From: Arsenicicoccus sp. oral taxon 190
GTDB taxonomy: Bacteria; Actinomycetota; Actinomycetes; Actinomycetales; Dermatophilaceae
Length of the DNA: 64,000 nt
Reading direction: 5' to 3'
Assembly (NCBI RefSeq): GCF_001189535.1
Contig: NZ_CP012070.1
Span: 2,790,001-2,854,000 of the forward strand
Made by a program: the position numbers and the translations under genes
The notes under the pieces: model-generated
Databases searched by the model: none
What the model saw: only the letters and a program-made list of their open reading frames with translations
Told to the model about the DNA's origin: nothing
Shown here: piece after piece, positions 35,141-45,959 of the stretch
Layout of the letters: each line of letters starts with the position of its first letter
How positions within the stretch are numbered: position 1 is the stretch's first letter

Positions 35141-37309
35141 TCAGTCCCGGACCACCGTCACGCCGTCGGGCAGGCCGGTGACGGTGACGCCACCCGCAGC
35201 GTCGACGTCGACCGTGAAGTCCAGGTCCGCGTAGCGCAGCCCCTCGACCCGCAGCGCCCCGAAGGGCGCGTCCGGGAGTGGCCGCACCCGCACCCGGCGC
35301 CGCGGCACGTCGACCTCGAGCCCGAGGGCCGCGGTGACGAGCGCGGCGGCGGAGGCCGCCGACCAGGCCTGCGGTCGGCAGGACGCCGGGTAAGGGGCGG
35401 GGCGCCCGAGGACGGGGTCCCCGGCATACAGCTCGGGCCAGCGCAGGCCGAAGGCGACCCCGGAGGACACCAGCGCCCGGGCGACGTCGCCGGCCCGCTC
35501 GGTGCAGCCCTCCGCGACGAGACCCAGCAGGCAGATGGCCGTGTCGTGGGTCCACACCGACCCGGTGTGGTAGCCGATGGGGTTGTAGGCCGGGTTGCTG
35601 CGGGCCAGGGTCCCGATGCCGAAGGGGCCGAGCAGGTCCGGCCCGGTGAGGACGGCGGCGACCTGGGCCGCCTCCTGCGGGCGCAGCGCACCCGACCCCA
35701 GGGCGTGGCCCATGTTGGAGCCGACCCCGTCCACGGGACGGCCCTCGCCGTCGATGGCCATGGCCAGGTGCCGGCCGTGGGGACCGTGCACCCAGAAGGC
35801 GTCGCGGACCCGGCCTTCGAGGTCGTCGGCGCGCCGGCGCAGCGCCGCGGTCTCCTCGTCGGGGCCCGCTCCCTCTGCCCCGGGATCCGCCGCGCCGGTC
35901 TCGTCCGCCCCGAGCTCCGCCAGCAGGACGGCGGCCTTGCGGAGCGCCTCGACGGCATACGTCTGAGCCTCGAGCAGCGCGATCGGCGCGGGGGCGACGG
36001 TCCCGTCGGCACGCCGCATCGAGTCACCGGAGTCCTTCCACCCCTGGTTGGCGAGGCCGGACCCGGTGCTGTCGACGTAGCGCAGCAGCCCGTCCGGGCC
36101 GGCCGCGAGCTCGGAGCAGATCCAGCCGACCGCGCCGCGCAGTGCGGGCAGCAACGCCCGGACCTCGTCCTGCGGCAGGCCGTGCCGCCACGCGTCGTGC
36201 AGCAGGCAGACCCACAGCGAGGTGGCGTCGACGGTGCCGTAGTAGGTCGACGGCAGGGTCATGCCCGTGGTCGGGTCGCGGAAGGTCTCCCGCCGGACCT
36301 CGTGCAGGATCTTGCCGGGCGCCTCGGCCGTGACGGGGTCGTGGGCGGTCCCCTGCCGGCGTGCCAGGGCCCGCAGCGTGCCCCCGGCGAGCTCGGTCCC
36401 GAAGGGCAGCGCGAGGCGTGCGGCCCACAGCGAGTCGCGGCCGAAGAGCGTGAGGTACCACGGGGATCCGGCGCCCACGAAGAGGTCGCCGGGGTCGAGC
36501 GGGTCGCGCATCGCCAGCTGCCGCAGGTCCTCCAGCGCGGTCGCGACCAGGTCGTCCAGCCGCGCGTCGGCCGCCCGCACCCGGACCCGCGACCAGTCGA
36601 GCAGGTCGGCGCCCGGGTCGGCGTCGAAGGCGGAGCTGCCGAGCCGGCTGGCCGCGACGGTGAGGACCACCGACCGGGACCGCCCCGGCCGCACCTCGAG
36701 GTCGATGGTCAGCCGCGAGGGCCGGGTCTCGTCCCCGGGCTGCACGGACGTGGGCGCCGGCTCGCACACCAGCCGGGTCACGTGCCGGTCGTCGGACCAG
36801 GCGAGGGCCACCGGGGCGTCGCCCGCGACCGGGGCCATGGCCGGCAGCAGCGGCAGGGAGGCCGTCCCCGCCTTGACCTCCGCGAGCGGGGCACCGTCAC
36901 CGCCGACCTCGACGACCAGGCGGGTGCGGACCACCTCGTCGGCGCGAGAGGTCACCTTGATGGTCTCGACCATGCCGGTCGGCCGCACCCGGCGCAGCCG
37001 GTGCACCTCGACGGTGGGGTCCGGGCCGGGCGTCCCGAGGTGCCGCACCGAGCCGAGGACCTGGGTCCGGTCTCCCACGCTCGCCGAGACCACGAGGTCA
37101 GGGCACCGGTCGTCGGCCGTGACGAGCAGCCGGGACACGACCCGCCGGTCGTCGACGTAGAGCCCGGTGCCGGGGTCCCCCATGGTCCCGTCCCGGGAGG
37201 ACAGGGCGGTCACGTTGCCGTGCACGGCGAGCTCCAGCTGGTGCAACCAGGGCTGGCGGGGGGCGTCCGGCGCGGTGCTGCGGCCTGTCGGGCGACGGTG
37301 CTCGGACAC
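35141..37309 (-). CDS. Glycogen-debranching-type amylo-alpha-1,6-glucosidase
   Basis: A 722-residue glycosidase with an N-terminal beta-rich domain of the bacterial glycogen debranching type (about 20-290, HGNVTALSSRDGTMGDPGTG) and a C-terminal (alpha/alpha)6 barrel. Catalytic-region blocks are LTLFGRDSLWAARLALPFG near 315 and PIGYHTGSVWTHDTAICLLG near 585. It probably removes alpha-1,6 branches or trims oligosaccharides in the cytosol; the exact substrate is unknown. A GTG start follows AGAGG. It is divergent from lacI, whose operator lies between them, which suggests shared sugar-responsive control. Confidence 0.85.
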   Translation of the reverse strand: MSEHRRPTGRSTAPDAPRQPWLHQLELAVHGNVTALSSRDGTMGDPGTGLYVDDRRVVSRLLVTADDRCPDLVVSASVGDRTQVLGSVRHLGTPGPDPTVEVHRLRRVRPTGMVETIKVTSRADEVVRTRLVVEVGGDGAPLAEVKAGTASLPLLPAMAPVAGDAPVALAWSDDRHVTRLVCEPAPTSVQPGDETRPSRLTIDLEVRPGRSRSVVLTVAASRLGSSAFDADPGADLLDWSRVRVRAADARLDDLVATALEDLRQLAMRDPLDPGDLFVGAGSPWYLTLFGRDSLWAARLALPFGTELAGGTLRALARRQGTAHDPVTAEAPGKILHEVRRETFRDPTTGMTLPSTYYGTVDATSLWVCLLHDAWRHGLPQDEVRALLPALRGAVGWICSELAAGPDGLLRYVDSTGSGLANQGWKDSGDSMRRADGTVAPAPIALLEAQTYAVEALRKAAVLLAELGADETGAADPGAEGAGPDEETAALRRRADDLEGRVRDAFWVHGPHGRHLAMAIDGEGRPVDGVGSNMGHALGSGALRPQEAAQVAAVLTGPDLLGPFGIGTLARSNPAYNPIGYHTGSVWTHDTAICLLGLVAEGCTERAGDVARALVSSGVAFGLRWPELYAGDPVLGRPAPYPASCRPQAWSAASAAALVTAALGLEVDVPRRRVRVRPLPDAPFGALRVEGLRYADLDFTVDVDAAGGVTVTGLPDGVTVVRD

Positions 37310-37345
37310 GGCATGACCTCTCGGCAGTCCCGACGTTGGGAGGTG

Positions 37346-37374
37346 TTGACACGGCCATCACCCGGGGTGATGAT
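37346..37374 (+). promoter_or_regulatory. lacI promoter with an internal palindrome
   Basis: A perfect TTGACA (37346-37351) is followed after 17 bases by GATGAT (37369-37374). The spacer and -10 hold a second palindrome, CATCACC-CGG-GGTGATG (37356-37372), which could bind another regulator. Confidence 0.55.
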
Positions 37375-37379
37375 GCATC

Positions 37380-37390
37380 TGATCGTTCAA
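37380..37390. promoter_or_regulatory. LacI-family operator 1
   Basis: TGATCGTTCAA is the reverse complement of the site before the solute-binding protein gene. The core TGA-N4-TCA is an inverted repeat with a central CG, as in LacI-family operators. It covers the expected transcription start of lacI. Confidence 0.65.
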
Positions 37391-37438
37391 AGCGGGATGA
37401 TACCCCGACGAACGGCAGTCCTGCTCGAGGAGTCGACG

Positions 37439-38467
37439 ATGACCATCCGGATCGGTAGCAGGCGCGCGACCATCAACGACGTCGCACGCGCCGCCAACGT
37501 GTCGCGCCAGACCGTGAGCAACGTCGTCAACCGCCCCGACCGCGTGGCGCCGCAGACCCTGCGGCGCGTGCAGGCCGAGATCGAGCGGCTGGCCTACCGG
37601 CCCAGCTCGGCCGCCAAGTCGCTGCGCGAGCAGCGGGCCGGGGCGATCGGCCTCGAGCTCGACGCCCGCGGCGGCGCCGCCAGCGCCGAGATCGCCTACC
37701 CCTTCCTGGCCCAGCTGTCGGTGGCCGCCCGTGACCACCGCTGCCACGTCGTCACCTTCGGCAGCGACGCCCCGGCCCTGACCACCCACGGCTACGAGGC
37801 CATGGTGCGGGCCCACCTCGTGGACGCCTTCGTGCTCCACAACACCCACCGTGGCGACCCGCGCCCGCAGTGGCTGGCCGACCACGACATCCCCTTCGCG
37901 ACCTTCGGCCGCGTCTGGGACGACCCGGGCTTCACCGCCTGGGGCGACGTCGACGGCCGCCTCGGGACCGCTGACGCCGTCGACCACCTCGTCGAGCAGG
38001 GCTACGAGCGGGTCGGCTTCGTCGGCTGGCCGGAGGGCTCGGAGGTCGGCGACGACCGGCTCCGCGGCTGGCGCGACCGGGCCGCCGAGCGCGGCGTGCT
38101 CGCCGAGGACCTGCTGGCCCGCACCGAGCAGGACATCGCCGGGGCCCAGGAGGCGGGCCGGTCGCTGGCCGCCCGGCTGCGGCCCCGCGACGCCCTGGTG
38201 TGCGTCTCCGACGTCGTCGGCGTCGGCGTCCAGGGCGCGGTCATCGAGGCGGGGCTGACCCCCGGCCGCGACGTCGGGATCACCGGCTTCGACGGGACCG
38301 CGACGGCCCAGATGTTCGACCTCACCACGGTCGTTCAACCCCTCGCCGAGATCGTCGAGCACCTGCTGACCCAGATCGACGTGCTGCTCGCCGGCGGACC
38401 CGTGCCCGAGCACGGCGCCCTGCTCGCCCCCACCCTGCGACCCGCCGCCAGCACGCGGCGCCGCTGA
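37439..38467 (+). CDS. LacI-family transcriptional regulator of the sugar locus
   Basis: A 342-residue repressor with the LacI helix-turn-helix and hinge at the N-terminus (TINDVARAANVSRQTVSNVV, then SSAAKSLREQ). The effector-binding periplasmic-protein-like domain follows (about 65-335), ending with GITGFDGTATAQMFDLTTV, a typical LacI block. The ATG lies 6 bases after GAGGAG. It is upstream of the ABC importer genes and probably represses them, itself and possibly the divergent glycosidase through operators at 37380-37390 and 38524-38534. The inducer sugar is unknown; an alpha-glucoside is a guess from the glycosidase. Confidence 0.92.
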   Translation: MTIRIGSRRATINDVARAANVSRQTVSNVVNRPDRVAPQTLRRVQAEIERLAYRPSSAAKSLREQRAGAIGLELDARGGAASAEIAYPFLAQLSVAARDHRCHVVTFGSDAPALTTHGYEAMVRAHLVDAFVLHNTHRGDPRPQWLADHDIPFATFGRVWDDPGFTAWGDVDGRLGTADAVDHLVEQGYERVGFVGWPEGSEVGDDRLRGWRDRAAERGVLAEDLLARTEQDIAGAQEAGRSLAARLRPRDALVCVSDVVGVGVQGAVIEAGLTPGRDVGITGFDGTATAQMFDLTTVVQPLAEIVEHLLTQIDVLLAGGPVPEHGALLAPTLRPAASTRRR

Positions 38468-38497
38468 CCGGCCGGTCGGCGGCGGTCCGCCATGCGG

Positions 38498-38521
38498 CCT
38501 CACCCTTGACCTCACCCTTGA
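38498..38521. repeat. 12-base direct repeat before the sugar ABC operon
   Basis: Two perfect head-to-tail copies of CCTCACCCTTGA. Each holds a TTGA; the first reads TTGACC and could be a -35 element. Confidence 0.6.
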
Positions 38522-38523
38522 TA

Positions 38524-38534
38524 TGAACGATCAA
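38524..38534. promoter_or_regulatory. LacI-family operator 2
   Basis: TGAACGATCAA is identical at 10 of 10 core positions to the operator before lacI, in opposite orientation. It lies 24 bases before the start of the solute-binding protein gene, where the -10 region should be. Confidence 0.65.
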
Positions 38535-38557
38535 ACGACCACTCCCAGGAGCCAATG

Positions 38558-39808
38558 ATGACTCGCCTCGCCCGCACCTCCACCCTCGTCGCCGCCGGGG
38601 CCGGTGCGGCACTCGCCCTGAGCGCCTGCGGCGGAGGGGGCTTCGACTCCAGCACGAGCAGCGGCTCGCAGGCCCCGCAGTCCGGGCCGGTCACGCTCAA
38701 GATGCTGGTCGGCACCAGCAACGACGTCGAGCTCGGCGCCGTGAAGAAGGCCACCGAGTCCTGGGCCGCCAAGTCCGGCAACAAGGTCGAGGTCACCTCG
38801 ACGGCCAAGCTGCCGGAGGAGCTCGCCAAGGGCTTCGCAGGCGGCTCCCCCTCCGACATCTTCTACCTGGAGCCGGCCCAGGTCGGCACCTTCACCAAGG
38901 CGGGCAACCTCTACGCCTACGGCGACCAGCTCACGGGGATCGACTACATCCCGGCGCTGAAGGACACCTTCACCATCGACGGCAAGCTGCAGTGCGCGCC
39001 CAAGGACTTCTCCACCCTGGCGCTGGTGATCAACCAGGACCTGTGGACCAAGGCGGGGCTCACCGACGCCGACGTCCCCAAGGACTGGGCGGGCCTGGAG
39101 AAGGCTGCCACCCGGCTCACCGCCGGCAACGTCACCGGCCTGGTCATCAACCCGGAGTACCAGCGCGTCGGCACCTTCATGGCCCAGGCCGGCGGGAGCC
39201 TGCTCTCCGACGACGCCAAGACCGCGACGGCCGACAGCCCGGAGAACCTCGCCGGCCTCACCGAGGCCCAGAAGCTCCTGAAGAACGGCTCCATGAAGCT
39301 CGCGAAGCAGGTGGACGCCGGCTGGGGCGGCGAGGCGCTGATCAAGGGCCGGGCCGCGATGACCATCGAGGGCAACTGGATCCGCGGCGCCCTGTCCAAG
39401 GACGCCCCGACGATGAAGGTCAAGGTCGTCGAGCTGCCCGCCGGCCCCAAGGGCAAGGGGACCCTGATGTTCACCAACTGCTGGGGCATTGCGGCACGCT
39501 CCACGCACCAGGCCGCCGCCGTCGACCTCGTGAAGTTCCTCGCCCAGGACACCCAGCAGCTCGAGGCCGCCAAGGCCTTCGGCGTCATGCCGTCCACCAC
39601 CTCGGCGATGCAGAAGTACACCGCCTCCACGCCGGACGACGCCGGTTTCGTCGCCGGCGCGCAGCACGGCAAGGGCATGCCCACGACGCCCGGCGTCGAC
39701 GGGGCCCTCGGGGACTTCAACGCCAAGGTGGAGTCACTGGCCACGGGTGACCCCAAGGCGATGCTGGCCACGCTGCAGAGCAACCTCCAGGCCGCCCTCA
39801 AGGGCTGA
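38558..39808 (+). CDS. Sugar ABC transporter solute-binding lipoprotein
   Basis: A 416-residue family 1 extracellular solute-binding protein. A signal peptide ends in the lipobox LSAC near residue 22, so it is lipid-anchored on the outer face of the membrane. The body has GGSPSDIFYLEPAQVG near 95 and ALIKGRAAMTIEGNWIRGAL near 260, typical for sugar-binding proteins. The second of two adjacent ATG codons is chosen because AGGAG lies 6 bases before it. It starts the importer operon. The ligand is not known. Confidence 0.93.
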   Translation: MTRLARTSTLVAAGAGAALALSACGGGGFDSSTSSGSQAPQSGPVTLKMLVGTSNDVELGAVKKATESWAAKSGNKVEVTSTAKLPEELAKGFAGGSPSDIFYLEPAQVGTFTKAGNLYAYGDQLTGIDYIPALKDTFTIDGKLQCAPKDFSTLALVINQDLWTKAGLTDADVPKDWAGLEKAATRLTAGNVTGLVINPEYQRVGTFMAQAGGSLLSDDAKTATADSPENLAGLTEAQKLLKNGSMKLAKQVDAGWGGEALIKGRAAMTIEGNWIRGALSKDAPTMKVKVVELPAGPKGKGTLMFTNCWGIAARSTHQAAAVDLVKFLAQDTQQLEAAKAFGVMPSTTSAMQKYTASTPDDAGFVAGAQHGKGMPTTPGVDGALGDFNAKVESLATGDPKAMLATLQSNLQAALKG

Positions 39809-39854
39809 TACCCGTCCGCACCAGCACGTCAGCACCTCACCCCAGGAGGTCCCG

Positions 39855-40922
39855 GTGGTCCCGCTGGTCCCACGACGTCCCCGCCGCCCCGGCGCCCGCT
39901 CGGGACCCGGCATCCAGGCCGGGCACACCACGGCCGGGTGGCTCTTCACCCTGCCCATGATCCTGGTGCTCGGCACCTTCCTGATCGTCCCGATCCTGAT
40001 GGCGCTCTACGTGTCCTTCACGCGCTGGGGCGGCAACGGCGACCCCTTCGTCCGGGCCAACGCGCCGCTCGTCGGGCTCGACAACTACACGACCCTGCTG
40101 AGCGGGCAGGGGCTCAGCGGCCGGGACTTCATGACCTCGATCGGCAACACCTTCTGGTACGTCCTGCTCGTCGTCCCGCTGCAGACCGTGACGGCGCTCG
40201 GGCTGGCGCTCGTGGTCAACGCCAAGGGGCTGCGGGGGCGGGGCTTCTTCCGAACCGCCTTCTACTTCCCCTCGGTGACCAGCTCCATCGCGATCACCAC
40301 GGTGTTCCTCTTCCTCTTCTCGGGGTCGGGGGCGGTCAACGCCTTCCTCGGGCTCTTCGGGGTCCACGGGCCGACGTGGATGTCCGAGCCCGCCGGGGTG
40401 CTCCACCTCGCCCTGGAGGGCCTCGGCGTCCAGGAGCCGGGGTGGGGCCGCACCGAGGTGCTGGGGCGGGCGGCGTGGGACTGGCTGTCGGGACCGTCCG
40501 TGGCCATGCTCGTGCTGATCCTGCTCGCGGTGTGGACCACGACCGGCACCTTCATGCTGATGTTCCTCGCGGCGCTGCAGGACCTGCCGGAGGACGTGGA
40601 CGAGGCGGCCGCGCTCGACGGCTGCTCCCCCTGGCAGAAGCTCTGGTGGGTGACCATCCCGCAGCTGCGCTCGGCGATCTTCCTCGTGGTCACGCTGGGG
40701 CTGATCGGCACCTGGCAGGTCTTCGACCAGGTCTACGCGACGGGTGGCGGGTCCCCCGGCAAGACGCTGCTCACGCCCGCCTACCTGTCCTACGACCAGT
40801 CCTTCAAGCAGGGGAAGTTCGGGTCCGGCGCGGCGATGGCCTTCGTCGTCTTCCTCATCATCGTGGTGCTCACCTGGGCACAGCGCCGGGTCATGACCGA
40901 GCGCGAGGAGGTCGGCCGATGA
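39855..40922 (+). CDS. Sugar ABC transporter permease (MalF-like)
   Basis: A 355-residue inner-membrane permease with about six helices. The binding-protein-dependent transport motif is near residue 245 (EDVDEAAALDGCSPWQKLWWVTIPQL), the site that docks the ATPase. The GTG start (MVPLVPRRPRRPG) follows CAGGAGG; longer starts run into the upstream gene. A loop of about 50 residues between two central helices (GPTWMSEPAGVLHLALEG) is longer than usual. Its stop overlaps the next permease start as ATGA. Confidence 0.93.
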   Translation: MVPLVPRRPRRPGARSGPGIQAGHTTAGWLFTLPMILVLGTFLIVPILMALYVSFTRWGGNGDPFVRANAPLVGLDNYTTLLSGQGLSGRDFMTSIGNTFWYVLLVVPLQTVTALGLALVVNAKGLRGRGFFRTAFYFPSVTSSIAITTVFLFLFSGSGAVNAFLGLFGVHGPTWMSEPAGVLHLALEGLGVQEPGWGRTEVLGRAAWDWLSGPSVAMLVLILLAVWTTTGTFMLMFLAALQDLPEDVDEAAALDGCSPWQKLWWVTIPQLRSAIFLVVTLGLIGTWQVFDQVYATGGGSPGKTLLTPAYLSYDQSFKQGKFGSGAAMAFVVFLIIVVLTWAQRRVMTEREEVGR

Positions 40923-41767
40923 CCTCACGCTCCCGGGGCCGGCGGTGGCTGGCGTATGCCGTGCTGGTGCTCGCCGCCGTCGTGTACCTGTACCCCTTCG
41001 TCATCCAGGTGGCGACGTCCGTCAAGAGCGACCCGGACGCCTCGGCCCACCCGTTGTCGCTGCTCCCCCAACCGTTCTCCACCGCCGCGTGGTCGGCGAT
41101 CTTCGGCAGCGACGCGGCGAGCCTGCCGGTGCTGCGGTGGCTCGGCAACTCGGTGCTGGTGACGGTGTGCATCACGGCCGGCCGGGTCTTCTTCGACTCG
41201 CTGGCGGGCTACGCCTTGTCCCGGCTGCACTTCCGCGGCCGGGGCGCGGTCTTCGCGGTGGTCCTCGCCGTCATGTCGGTGCCCGGCGTGGCCCTGCTGA
41301 TCCCGAAGTTCCTGATGGTCAAGTACCTCGGCATCTACGACACCTACGCGGCCATGATCCTGCCGCTGCTGGTGGACGCCGCCGGGGTCTTCATCATGAA
41401 GCAGTTCTTCGACACCGTCCCGGTGACCATCGAGGAGGCGGCCCGCCTGGACGGCGCCTCGGTCTTCCGGACCTTCTGGTCGGTGATCCTGCCGATGGCC
41501 CGGCCGGCGCTGATCACGCTGACGATCCTGTCCTTCCAGGGCTCGTGGAACGAGTTCAGCCACTTCCTGGTGACCACCGGCAGCCCGGAGCACAAGACCC
41601 TGGTGACCGGGCTCGCCGACCTCACGGCAGGCGGTCTCGGCTCGGGCACGCAGTACCCCCTGAAGATGGCGACGGCGCTGATCACCACGATCCCGGTGGG
41701 CGTGCTCTTCTTCGTCTTCCAGCGCCACCTGGTCCGGGGCGCCAACGAGGGGGCCGTCAAGGGCTGA
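40919..41767 (+). CDS. Sugar ABC transporter permease (MalG-like)
   Basis: A 282-residue second permease with six helices and the motif VTIEEAARLDGASVFRTFW near residue 165. It pairs with the preceding permease. The N-terminus (MTSRSRGRRWLAYAVLVLAA) has a single in-out helix. No ATPase gene follows; the operon ends at a strong hairpin that overlaps the stop codon. The importer therefore probably uses a shared MsiK/UgpC-type ATPase encoded elsewhere, as many actinobacterial sugar importers do. Confidence 0.93.
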   Translation: MTSRSRGRRWLAYAVLVLAAVVYLYPFVIQVATSVKSDPDASAHPLSLLPQPFSTAAWSAIFGSDAASLPVLRWLGNSVLVTVCITAGRVFFDSLAGYALSRLHFRGRGAVFAVVLAVMSVPGVALLIPKFLMVKYLGIYDTYAAMILPLLVDAAGVFIMKQFFDTVPVTIEEAARLDGASVFRTFWSVILPMARPALITLTILSFQGSWNEFSHFLVTTGSPEHKTLVTGLADLTAGGLGSGTQYPLKMATALITTIPVGVLFFVFQRHLVRGANEGAVKG

Positions 41768-41788
41768 GTGCCCGTGACGGCCCCCTCG
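41746..41788. terminator. Strong hairpin ending the sugar ABC operon
   Basis: A 14-base perfect stem (CGAGGGGGCCGTCA at 41746-41759 with its complement at 41775-41788) begins inside the last codons of the permease gene and lies before the convergent metalloprotease stop. Confidence 0.8.
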
Positions 41789-41799
41789 GGGCGTGCCGA

Positions 41800-42798
41800 T
41801 CAGGACTTGGCCGGGGCCCGGAAGTACTGCCAGCTGTCGCTCATCCGCTTGGCCTGTCCCGGGGTGAAGGTGTCCATGCAGGAGTCCTGCGTGTAGTCCA
41901 TGAAGTTGTGGATCGGGTCGAGGCCGGGGGCGTCGCAGCTGTCCGCGCCCTCGGGGCAGTTGAACTGCGGGTGCGCCTCGGCCGGGGTGTCGGCCACGAA
42001 GTCGTTGGACCAGGTGCAGCCGCCCTGGAAGGTGTGGTAAAGCCCGAGCCAGTGCCCGGCCTCGTGGACCAGCGTGTCGCCGAGGGCGTACTTCCCCGCC
42101 GTGCCACCGGGCATCGACTCGTCGAGCATGACGATGCCGTCGAGGTAGTCGCGGCCCGGGTTGCCGTCCTTCGGGAAGTAGGCCCAGCCGAGCAGCCCGT
42201 CGCCGATGTTGCCGGTGTAGACATTGAGGGTGCGCGAGTCACCCTGGTGCAGAGCGGACTTCATGGCCTTCTCCACCTTGCCGGGGACCACGGTGTAGTA
42301 GTCGGCGTTGACCGTGTAGTCGATGGAGGCGAGCCGCCAGCGGAAGGGCGTGTCGACCCTGGCGCCGGTCTGTCCGCCGTACGACGCGTTCATCACGTCC
42401 ATCTGCGCCGCGATCATCGTCTCGTAGCGCGCCCGCTCCGCTGCCGTCAGGACGTGGTCGGAGGTGACGTGGAAGATCACCGGGACGGTGACGCTGCCGG
42501 GCGCGAGCATCGGGAAGCTCTTCAGCACGCCGTAGGCCTGGGCGTTGCTGCCCCGGGTGACGTCGGGCTCCTGCGCCAGGGAGTCGGGGCGGGTGCGCGC
42601 GCCCGAGGCGAGCGTCCCCGGCAGCAGCGTCGAGCAGTCGCGGACGGCCGACGACGGCTGGGCGACGTGGGTCGCGGCGGAGGACGAGCCGGTCGCCGTG
42701 GCCGGGGCGGCGGACAGAGCGGCCGGTCCCGCGGTGAGGGTGGCGGCGGCCGCGACGGCGAGGGCGCCCGCGAGGGTGAGCCTGCGAGAGGGGGACAT
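41800..42798 (-). CDS. Secreted M43 (pappalysin-like) zinc metalloprotease
   Basis: A 332-residue exported protease. The first 30 residues are a Sec-type signal peptide (MSPSRRLTLAGALAVAAAAT). The extended zinc site HEAGHWLGLYH (HExxHxxGxxH) lies near residue 228, and the Met-turn HNFMDYTQDSC follows about 60 residues later, a metzincin arrangement. Several Cys pairs (GGCTWSND, QFNCPEGADSC, DSCMDTF) fit disulfides in an extracellular enzyme. The target is unknown. It is convergent with the sugar ABC operon and not clearly linked to it. Confidence 0.92.
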   Translation of the reverse strand: MSPSRRLTLAGALAVAAAATLTAGPAALSAAPATATGSSSAATHVAQPSSAVRDCSTLLPGTLASGARTRPDSLAQEPDVTRGSNAQAYGVLKSFPMLAPGSVTVPVIFHVTSDHVLTAAERARYETMIAAQMDVMNASYGGQTGARVDTPFRWRLASIDYTVNADYYTVVPGKVEKAMKSALHQGDSRTLNVYTGNIGDGLLGWAYFPKDGNPGRDYLDGIVMLDESMPGGTAGKYALGDTLVHEAGHWLGLYHTFQGGCTWSNDFVADTPAEAHPQFNCPEGADSCDAPGLDPIHNFMDYTQDSCMDTFTPGQAKRMSDSWQYFRAPAKS

Positions 42799-42907
42799 GG
42801 GGGGCCTTTCGGTCGGGGGTGTCCAGACCGTATGGCGCTCCCCACCGTCTCGTCATCACCCGATTGGGCGACGCTGACGGCGGAGTCCCAGGGGCACGGC
42901 ATACGAC

Positions 42908-42942
42908 CATGGGCCGGTCCGCGATCGGCGGACCGGCCCATG
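42908..42942 (-). terminator. Strong hairpin after acnA
   Basis: A 15-base perfect stem (42908-42922 with 42928-42942, loop of 5 bases) lies 35 bases past the acnA stop. It is upstream of the metalloprotease gene, so that gene needs its own promoter. Confidence 0.8.
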
Positions 42943-42976
42943 ACCGGTGAGGCGGGACTGCTCGCGCAGCGACCCG

Positions 42977-45760
<2,784 letters not shown>

Positions 45761-45787
45761 GCCTGTTCCTTCCACGAAGCGGTTGTA

Positions 45788-45801
45788 TCTCGACGTCAAG
45801 A
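45788..45801. promoter_or_regulatory. acnA operator 1 (proximal palindrome)
   Basis: TCTCGACGTCAAGA is one mismatch from the palindrome at 45822-45835 and lies 28 bases before the acnA start. Confidence 0.6.
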
Positions 45802-45821
45802 CAACCCTCTCACGAGGGCTC

Positions 45822-45835
45822 TCTTGACGTCAAGA
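45822..45835. promoter_or_regulatory. acnA operator 2 (distal palindrome)
   Basis: TCTTGACGTCAAGA is a perfect 14-base palindrome. It lies 34 bases (centre to centre) from the proximal copy, in the upstream promoter region. Confidence 0.65.
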
Positions 45836-45959
45836 CACCTGTTGGTGGGAACCACGTCGACGTGCCGTCAGCGACCACGTCGTCGTGGGTGGTGCTCCTG
45901 CCGATTGTCCCTCACCCACGGCCGGGCGGCGACAGCAGGGGTGCTGCCGGCCCCGGCCC

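Noticed and set aside
37310..37438. A small gene between the glycosidase and lacI
   Set aside because: The 129-base gap is filled by promoter, palindromes and an operator. No start with a ribosome site and conserved product was seen.
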